Shown here: positions 58,101-64,000 of the stretch, piece after piece | Layout of the letters: every line of letters begins with the position of its first letter | How positions within the stretch are numbered: the stretch's first letter is position 1 | NCBI GenBank assembly: GCA_947247005.1 | Contig: OX365962.1 | Location: forward strand, 7,475,201-7,539,200 | Direction of reading: 5' to 3' | From: Spisula solida | Lineage: Eukaryota > Mollusca > Bivalvia > Venerida > Mactridae | Length of the DNA stretch: 64,000 nucleotides | The notes under the pieces: model-generated | The model's database searches: none | Told to the model about the DNA's origin: nothing | What the model saw: only the letters and a program-made list of their open reading frames with translations | Made by a program: the position numbers and the translations under genes

Positions 58101-61100
58101 CGTTTCTTTTCGTTTACATGTACATGTATATACCTTTTTCAAAGTACATGTAAATAAATATACAATAGTTATTCATGTTATGTGTGAAACGTGTGCTGAT
58201 TGTAAAACACGTAGCTGTACTTTCTCTGGAATGCAAATTTTATTACCCTATTACTTATTAATATAAGTGATCCCTTGACCTACAAATCTTGCCTGACCTG
58301 ATAATAGGGTTGTAATTGCTTAGCTTTCCCCCACGTATTTCTTTGAACTGCTGTTTTAGGACAGGATCATTTTCAGAACAATATTTCAGTTCATCTAAGG
58401 TCACAGCGACTGGAACACAACTGTTTACCACAAAATGCACATAATTTTCTGTTTGAGTACAGATTGAATCATCTGTCTCTATTATTGGTTTGTGTGACAA
58501 AATGTCTGCCATATTTAGGTAACCTGACCAATATTGAACTTTGAAAGAATATGGCAGGACTTTCAGTACTAAATTCAATATTCTAGGGGTAATTCGTGTT
58601 ATGTAGTAAATCCTATTTCCAGCGCTTTGCAGTCACTAAGAACTGTGACCGCAAGCGTCTCACGTTCCGATTGTGAATAGCGGCGTTCAACATCAGAATG
58701 AAGATCCGACTTGCATAAGCCACATACTTGAACGTGCCATCCCTTTGCCTCTGTTCTAAAATACCAGAAACACGGGGGTCCATCAACTACCAATCGTGTT
58801 AATGCTTCTGGGGTGTAATAAGCCATTACCTCTGCACCTATAAGACATTATTTTAATTTTTCGAAACTATTTTGCTGTTCAACCGCCCAGACCCAAGATT
58901 TGTATGGGGAGACAAAGAAGCATAGTCTGGGACGAATTTTGAACAGAATGTAACAAGACCCAGGAATGACTTGACATCCGAGACACTAGTGAGAGGGTCA
59001 GCAACCCTGACTGCCCTAACGTTTGCCTCATCAATTTTGATGCCATCTTTGGACAAAATATGAACCATGAACTTCAGTTCTGACTTACTGAATTCACATT
59101 TCTCCTTATTCAATGTCAAGTTCTTTTCCCGTAACCTTTGTAGGACACTGGCCAAAGCTTGATTTTTTTTCAACAGAATCTGCAAAAGTTATTATGTCAT
59201 CTGCAATATTCTTGCAATTGAGAATATCCTGTAACAACTGTTGAATAATGCGTTGGTGTGTTTCATAGGGGTGGGTCGATGCATCGAAATATCGATGCAT
59301 TGCGATCCCGAGTGTCCCGATAGTATGGATCGATCGTAAAAGTCTTGATCCAATAACTATCGCCGATAGTTAGCTCAACTATCTATAGATATCCTTTTTA
59401 TAAATTAAGTTTATTATTAATGTAAAACAACTTTCATTTTCGTTAAAAAACTAATTGTAGATAACCACACGCATCAAAACAGCCACAATGGACGATATCG
59501 CCTTTATTTTACTAATATAATTCTGTCAAATTCATTTGAAATCATTTCCTCAAATAGTAGATTTGTATGTTGTACAGCAAAGTGATATCTTATACAGTGC
59601 AAATTTGCATTTACAAGTTATTATCTGGTTTTCAAATCTTGGCAATAACTATTGCAATAGTATCGCAATAGTTTCCAGCAATAGTATCGCAAAAGTACTT
59701 TTAGCAATAGCCTCAATAGTCACCCCTAGTGTTTCAGGGGCCATTGAGATACCAAAATTCAAAACTTTGTAGCGATACGGACCCTTATGACACACAAATG
59801 TGGTGATATATCTTGATTTTCCATCTACCTCTATTTGATGAAATTATTGTTTTAGGTCAAGTTTGGAGAATATAATTGACCCATTCAACTGAATTAATAC
59901 ATCTTCAATATTGGGCATAGGAAATCTTTCCCTAACAATTGCCTTGTTTGCATTTTGCATGTCAATACAAAGTCGTACGTCATTGTTTTTCTTTTGGATC
60001 GGGACTAAATTGGTAACCCAAGGAGTCGGACCCTCGATCCGTTCTATAATATCTAATCGTTCTAACTCATCAACCTTTTTAAATTTGTTTATTTCATCTA
60101 TAATGGAAACCGGCGGACTGACTGGGCTAGTGGCTGCATTAAATCATCGACATTCAATTTCAATGTGAAATCTTTGATCTACCCAAACCTTGAAACCTAT
60201 CTTTATATTCTGAGAATATCTCAGATTCTGACTTCTCAGACCCTAGCAAATTTATTTTCGTATCTTGTAAGGGACCAATATGCACTAAATCCAGCCGTCT
60301 AGCAGTCGCTTGATCTATCAGTGGTTTCCCATTGCCCTTGAGGATTTGAAATTCTACACTATGAATGACATCATTTAAATGTACATCAAATTATGTCTTG
60401 CCAATGAGTGGTATTTGTTTCGTGCTACTGTATGGAAATATCTGTGAATATGCAGGTAACCGACGGGTGTGCTTTGTTTTGCGTTTGTTAAACAAATTCT
60501 GACCAATGATATTTACAGAGCTTCTACTATCAATCAAAACATCTACATTTGTATTATTCAAAGACATTTTGAGAGTGGCATCATTCTTACCAGAGATAGT
60601 GAAAGTTTCCTCTGTTGAAAATCCTTCATATTTATCCATATTAACAACGTTCACCTGTTTGGTTTTACAAATTTATTCTATGCGATTTAGTTTTTCACAC
60701 TTTTGACAAGTTAAACCTTTTGTCCTGGCATATTCTCGACCATAGTGACCTGAATCCCCACAACAATAACATTTTGCCGTATTTTGCTCTCGTGATCTTG
60801 ATTGTGTGGTTGGGTTTCTTGTTTGGTTGGTTGATTGACTTGTTTGGTTGCCTTGTTTGGTTGTTTTGTTTCCGCTGTCCACCATTTCTACGGGTATTCC
60901 CCCTCAATTTGTTCACCGTCAACGAACGATGTGTCACAGTTTTGCGACATTAGTTTGGCAGGCGTAGTCGATAATTACATAGTTCTAGCAATTTCATACA
61001 GGCGTTCTAATGTAAGGTGTTTTGTTGTCAATAATTTCTTACGCATGTCATCTGATCGGCATGACTCTAAAACACTGTCATACACCTGATCATCAGGATC

Positions 61101-62698
61101 CAGGAATTCGCATGACACCGCTAATTTTGACAAATGTACTTTGTAATTGTCGACTGTCTCATCAGAACTTTGCTTTGACTGGTGAAACACATGGTGTTCA
61201 TATTGGATATTATTCCTTGGTTTAAAATAAGCCGTTCAACAGTCAACTGCATCCTTGTACGTTGTTCAAACTGTCAAAAACGTCCTGTACCTCAGTTCCA
61301 CCAATATGCAACAATAATGCTCGTTTTGATTGCCCTTAGTTACCCCTGCAGCTTGCGTATATATTTCAAAACATTTCACATAATGTTCCCATGATTTCCA
61401 TAAATTAGTTTGTTCTCCAATAACTTTAAATTGTCCCGGTGTCGACACTTCAAATTTTGCAGTCATATTGATGTATTCCCGTTTCTGCATTTTACTCAAC
61501 TTTCCAGGATTGTTTTTGCAATTTAACAAAATTACGAGATTTAGTTTATTTGATTTAATTCCTAATTGGAACTAGTTGTTTTTGTTTTGATGTCAGTTGT
61601 TTTATTCCAAATAATTGCAAATAGAATATTTGTTTTGGAACAATTGTTTTGCATTTGTTTTTTCTAGCACATATTGTTTTATAACTCCATTGGTTTTAAT
61701 TCCTTTTTGTTGGAATTAAGATTATTTTAACACTCTTTTACTCCTCGCAACAGCTGTTTTAATTTATCCCATCTCGTCACCAATGTAACAACGTACTACT
61801 TCTATATGAGCCAGTCTCCAGGAAAACCTGCTATTTTGACAAAAATAGTGACTTTAAGATTTTCCTTAGTATTACAGGATAATGTTAAATAAGCAAATTG
61901 CAAAAGAAATTATGTTAATATATTGAGTTTTAAGGAAGTTACAGCTGTTTTTGTAGAGTCCCTATTCGGAGCTTTATGTGTGACGTCGCAAACGTCATTC
62001 AAACGTTATTCGATGTAACTGAAATAAGTATTTCATTATTACACAAATTGATAAATTCTTGACATAAACTGTTCAAAATAGTACCAAATTCTATAATTAT
62101 GTTTCACTTTACAAAATATATATCAAAATCGAAATTGTTTGCATTCAGAGAAAGGCTTCTTCTGTTTTAAACAACTAAATCCTCGTTTTTATCAACCGGA
62201 GTACTTTTCTGAAACTGGTCACCATAGCAACGAATTATGTGTTTTCGACATAATTCATAGGAAAATTTAAAGCTAAGGTATAGTACTATATGGGTCAATT
62301 ACTTAAAATAGAATGAATAGATATGTATTTTCCTTATTTTAGAGCTGTATTAAAATCTTGTTACATATAGTAATTACATAATGTCATTATAGCAGGTTTT
62401 CCCGGAGACTGGCTCATATATATTTATTGTTTAATACATCTACATTCCAATGCTAGTTACAAGTCTCTCTAGATCTATACTCATTATACTATATCAACTC
62501 TCAGGAAGCCAGTGGGCTATGAATGACTGGTATTACCCACACTACAATTATTAGTATTATCTTCAGAAGCGTCTTCACCTTATTGTCCATTTCAGCTAAC
62601 TACTTTATAATCGCAAAAGAATGTACGGTTTATGCAGAGACCATGGACCGCCAACTGGTTGGAGGTGAAAATAACAAGATTGTCATTATTCAAGATGG
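49126..62698 (+). CDS. ZP-domain protein, gene 2 (partial, continues past the window)
   Basis: Five coding exons are inside the window: 49126-49201, 52244-52440, 55741-55874, 56502-56659 and 62596-62698. Phases are 1,0,2,1,2, the same as ZP gene 1. About 222 codons. Residues 1-20 form a signal peptide (MKMLRLTLCIVALYCGEVVA). The ZP-N half shows GGITFVEGT, FVMHFGQC, FVVIVQA and RWKVTC; exon 5 begins PNYFIIAKEC against PNYLIIAEEC in gene 1. The ZP-C half, cleavage site and membrane anchor should lie beyond 64000. The start is the first ATG after an acceptor ('tatatattttag') and needs an upstream leader exon, proposed at 43730-43779. It is a tandem duplicate of ZP gene 1, clearly diverged. An antisense gypsy remnant fills the last visible intron. 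Confidence 0.88.
49213..49762. mobile_element. Transposon 'tagagaggttgcg' in ZP gene 2 intron
   Basis: Left 'tagagaggttgcgatgagaa', right 'ttacgcaacctctcta'; 'cgtacacgctacacg' near the right end mirrors 'cgtgtagctacccgtac' near the left. It begins about 11 bp after the donor of the first coding exon. A MITE is nested in it. Confidence 0.75.
49490..49670. mobile_element. MITE 'gtaaaggtgcatctacacgg', nested
   Basis: Ends 'gtaaaggtgcatctacacgg' and 'ccgtgtagacgcacctttac'. Same family as 40092-40446. Confidence 0.8.
50046..50268. mobile_element. MITE 'tcgctggcttagaattag', copy 4
   Basis: Interior and right terminus intact ('cttctcattctaagccagcga'); the left terminus is shortened to 'tcgctgagaaggtcgtaagt'. 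Confidence 0.8.
50269..51076. other. ZP gene 2 intron, nothing recognised
   Basis: No recognised repeat or gene. Confidence 0.45.
51077..51236. mobile_element. MITE 'gatctcccgaagcatctcaa', copy 4 (right part only)
   Basis: 'acctcaaaatgttacagtaa', 'ttcggttttgtta' and the terminus 'gagatgtttcgggagatcgg' match copies 2 and 3; the left end is missing. Confidence 0.75.
51427..51678. mobile_element. MITE 'tcgctggcttagaattag', copy 5 (best copy)
   Basis: Both termini are complete: 'tcgctggcttagaattagaa' and 'ctaattctaagccagcga', followed inward by inverted 'ggtcgtaagtac'. Confidence 0.9.
51679..52243. other. ZP gene 2 intron with a diverged direct repeat
   Basis: 'accggtgcggaaacgcagac' near 51966 and 'ccggtgcccaaaaacgcaga' near 52142 are related and about 175 bp apart. 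No gene. Confidence 0.45.
52465..52698. mobile_element. MITE 'tcgctggcttagaattag', copy 6
   Basis: Starts 25 bp after the donor of coding exon 2 of ZP gene 2. Ends 'ctaattctaaacaagcga'. Confidence 0.85.
52842..53337. mobile_element. MITE 'gccatataactgccaccac'
   Basis: Left 'gccatataactgccaccac', right 'gtggtggcagttatatggc'. The interior is rich in short palindromes such as 'tttcatgaaa' and 'tttcgtgaaa'. Confidence 0.85.
53338..54023. other. ZP gene 2 intron, nothing recognised
   Basis: One short block, 'ataggatagacaatgagtat' near 53485, recurs near 56235. No gene. Confidence 0.45.
54024..54250 (+). mobile_element. tRNA-derived SINE 'cctcgatagcctattgg'
   Basis: Head, box B ('gggttcgatcccaag'), body ('aaagacgaaataaaa', 'gctagacgctcagtat') and end ('aaaaaacttgtttcactt'). 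Same family as 7359-7726. Confidence 0.85.
54595..55218 (-). repeat. Tandem ~120-bp units ending in a transposon terminus
   Basis: Repeating theme: 'tatgctgctcagataaac', 'attttttcttgctcgctgcg' and 'cactatcagt', about five decayed units. The right edge, on the minus strand, reads 'caggggcggatccaggattt', a terminus typical of hAT-like elements. The left terminus was not found. Confidence 0.6.
55300..55440. repeat. Foldback repeat upstream of ZP gene 2 coding exon 3
   Basis: 'gtgctcattacatacgagtt' and 'aactcgcatgtaatgagcac' are inverted, about 75 bp apart. A wider pair ('gattctatttatcacataac' near 55443, 'ttatgtgataaatata' near 55700) suggests the arms of a larger element that reaches to about 40 bp before the exon. 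Confidence 0.65.
56028..56195 (+). mobile_element. tRNA-derived SINE 'cctcgatagcctagtgg', 3'-truncated
   Basis: Head and body as at 7359-7726, stopping at 'ctctcatac'. Confidence 0.8.
56434..56486 (+). other. Intron block shared with ZP gene 1
   Basis: Matches 23793-23847 ('taccattttaccataatc', then 'acccgcgaaaa'), again shortly before the paralogous exon (acceptor at 56500-56501). Confidence 0.5.
56716..57039. mobile_element. MITE 'cagtgtag...', full foldback copy
   Basis: Left 'cagtgtaagaacaccacgtg', right (complement) 'cgatgtagcaataccaagtg'; the arms mirror each other for about 120 bp ('acgccacgctaagggg' on both). AAATA is duplicated (56711-56715 and 57040-57044). Begins 56 bp after ZP gene 2 coding exon 4. 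Confidence 0.9.
57045..57872. other. ZP gene 2 intron with a decayed transposon end
   Basis: About 57415-57530 resembles the right part of the element at 49213-49762 ('ccgtacacgttacacgtt', 'gcacaacctcacta'). Otherwise nothing was recognised. Confidence 0.45.
57873..58068. mobile_element. MITE 'gtgctcccaggataatgtga', copy 2
   Basis: Matches 22519-22720, including the central 'gataaatcgtgcacatctga'. The right terminus is less conserved here. Confidence 0.75.
59267..59728. mobile_element. hAT-type MITE inside the gypsy reverse transcriptase
   Basis: Ends 'taggggtg' and 'caccccta'. GTGTTTCA is duplicated on both sides (59259-59266 and 59729-59736), the 8-bp duplication typical of hAT elements. 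Removing it and one duplicate restores the reading from MAPE to THQRIIQQL. The interior has many 'gcaatagt' and 'atcgatgcatcg'-like repeats. Confidence 0.92.
61768..61782 (-). other. Possible gypsy primer-binding site
   Basis: On the minus strand TGGTGACGAGATGGG follows 'gttgttacat', which would be the end of the 5' LTR. A tRNA partner was not identified. Confidence 0.4.
61808..62415. mobile_element. MITE 'gagccagtctccaggaaaac', copy 2
   Basis: Opposite orientation to copy 1. ATAT lies on both sides (61804-61807 and 62416-62419). It inserted next to the presumed gypsy LTR. Confidence 0.9.
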
Positions 62699-62734
62699 GT
62701 AAGTTATCATTTACAATTATTACTGTATGTTACA

Positions 62735-63475
62735 GTAGAATTAATAGAATTGATATACGGTATATTACGGTAGAATTAATGGAATTAGAATATAACCTAC
62801 ATTATGAGCCAATGAAAACGTCGCATTTTCGCGGTTAAATGAAAATTTAATAATTAAAATTTTCTCTTAACAGACTTGACGTCTTGCGTTGGCGCTAATT
62901 CCTATCGGCCAATCAGAATGCAGAATGTTATATTCTAAGTTAGTTAAAACATATTAAGTAAATTTTAATGACTAAAAAGGCCTCGCTTCGCTTCGCTCGC
63001 TCCGCCCTTTTTAATCATTAAAATTTACTTAATATGTTTTAACTATAACTTCATAAACGGCATATCACGGTAGAATTAGTGGAATTGGTACACGGTATAT
63101 TACGGTAGAATTAATGGAATTGGTACACGATATATTACGGTAGAATTAATGGAATCGATGTACGGAAAATTACTGTAGAATAAATGAAATTGATATACGG
63201 TATACTACGGTAGGAATTAATGGAATCGATATACGGTATATAACGGCAGTATTAATGAAATTGATATACGGTATATTACGATAGAATTAACGGAATTGGT
63301 ATAATTTATGGTATATTACGGTAGAATTAATGGAATCGATATACGGTATATAACGGCAGTATTAATGAAAATGATATACGGTATATTACGATAGAATTAA
63401 CGGAATTGGTATATGGTATATTACGGTAGAATTAACGGAATTGGTATATGGTATATTACAGTAGAGTAAAACGAG
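62735..63475 (+). repeat. ~33-bp minisatellite in ZP gene 2 intron
   Basis: Units of 'acggtatattacggtagaat' plus 'taatggaattg', about fifteen imperfect copies. Interrupted by the foldback at 62941-63045. It starts about 35 bp after coding exon 5. Confidence 0.9.
62941..63045. mobile_element. Palindromic insertion with CGCTTCGCTCGC-rich loop
   Basis: 40-bp arms with one mismatch ('tagttaaaacatattaagta' ... mirrored), around a 24-bp loop of 'cgcttcgcttcgctcgctcc'. A single right arm is at 8036-8096. Confidence 0.8.
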
Positions 63476-63692
63476 TTAACATTCCGTATATAAGATTATG
63501 CAACTGAGTACGTATTATGCAGTAGTTATGGATGCGTATTATGTGGATCATTGTTGTTGTGCCACATCTGCACGTCTTGATAACTCCGCTTGATACACCC
63601 AAGTAACCCCTAGCCTCAGACCCGAGTACACGGGAGACCAACATATGCAACCCTAAATGGGTTACGCCTCGGTTGATGCCTTGTGTTCCAAT
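63476..63692. other. ZP gene 2 intron, nothing recognised
   Basis: No gene or repeat recognised. Confidence 0.45.
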
Positions 63693-64000
63693 TTAAAGTC
63701 CCATTATGCCTTATATGGCTATTTTCAAAAAGCTATAGCTTGGCAACCTATCTGCAAAATTATGCATTTTGAGCACTTTAGTTGAGTCCCAAAGGTTGAC
63801 AACACCATAAGATGAAAGAAAACGAAATAAAGCCTCTAGTTGGTTTGTAAACAAAACAACGAAATGTAAACACTAAATGCATAATTAAAGTCTAAGAGGA
63901 GCAACTCTTACAAAATTAGTATTTTGTCATCCATACATTTTACTAAAAGTGATTTTTGGCATACTATTTCGACAGATAGAGTTGACATTCTGTCGTCAAT
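63693..64000. mobile_element. TTAA-flanked MITE, copy 5, cut by the window end
   Basis: Begins TTAA-'agtcccattatgcc'; same orientation as copies 3 and 4. Its internal frame has a stop near the middle. Confidence 0.85.

Larger units (their letters stand above)
58258..61805 (-). pseudogene. Ty3/gypsy retrotransposon remnant (gag-pol, no integrase)
   Basis: On the minus strand, in order: gag-like frames (61529-60975) and a zinc knuckle near 60780 whose last Cys is Tyr (CYCCGDSGHYGREY). The protease region has DSRSS where DSG is expected. Reverse transcriptase blocks follow (PTPWVTNLVPI, IIFSKLDL, NFGISMAPE, IADDIITFADS), then RNase H pieces (QSERETLAV). Stops and shifts are frequent. No integrase or 3' LTR was recognised near 58258, so it is internally deleted or truncated. 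A possible primer-binding site is at 61768-61782. A hAT-type MITE splits the reverse transcriptase. Intronic and antisense in ZP gene 2. Confidence 0.88.

Overview
The window looks like AT-rich nuclear DNA of a lophotrochozoan animal, most likely a bivalve mollusc. It has spliced genes with GT-AG introns, no operons, and a very dense load of short inverted-repeat transposons (MITEs), tRNA-derived SINEs and decayed retroelements. The bivalve assignment rests on general resemblance of the repeats and proteins; no database search was possible.

Four protein-coding genes can be supported, all on the + strand. (1) 6.4-9.6 kb: a three-exon HES/Hairy-type bHLH-Orange repressor of 283 aa ending exactly in WRPW-stop. 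(2) 11.1-30.2 kb: a complete ZP-domain (zona pellucida) membrane protein of 437 aa: one non-coding exon, nine coding exons, signal peptide, a basic furin-type site, a transmembrane helix and a short cytoplasmic tail. (3) 33.0-35.6 kb: an intact two-exon DDE transposase of 682 aa with N-terminal Cys/His fingers and a C-terminal SWIM finger. It lies inside a 6.6-kb transposon whose ends match a MITE family in the same window. (4) 43.6 kb to beyond the right edge: a second ZP-domain gene, paralogous to (2), with identical phases at its first five intron positions; only its first five coding exons are inside the window.

Most of the rest is mobile DNA. The ZP introns carry a 5'-truncated L1-like LINE (18.5-22.1 kb), a decayed mariner (24.6-25.6 kb) and an antisense Ty3/gypsy element without integrase (58.3-61.8 kb). 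There are also two TA-flanked Tc1-type elements, one directly abutting the first coding exon of the second ZP gene. At least twelve MITE-like families recur, several with visible target-site duplications (TTAA, TA, 4-bp, 5-bp and 8-bp). At least four kinds of tRNA-like SINE are present.

The most striking observations are these. The WRPW-stop C-terminus of the HES gene is the first unit of a 41-bp minisatellite that runs into the 3' UTR, and at least six units keep a latent WRPW-stop. The 6.6-kb transposon and its probable MITE derivatives share termini and 5-bp target duplications. A 54-bp in-frame minisatellite resembles the splice acceptor and signal-peptide start of the second ZP gene. Transposons repeatedly sit 12-40 bp from ZP-gene splice sites. 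There is also a perfect 34-bp-arm hairpin at 40.7 kb. Exon boundaries were set by reading splice sites and frame by eye, without transcript data.
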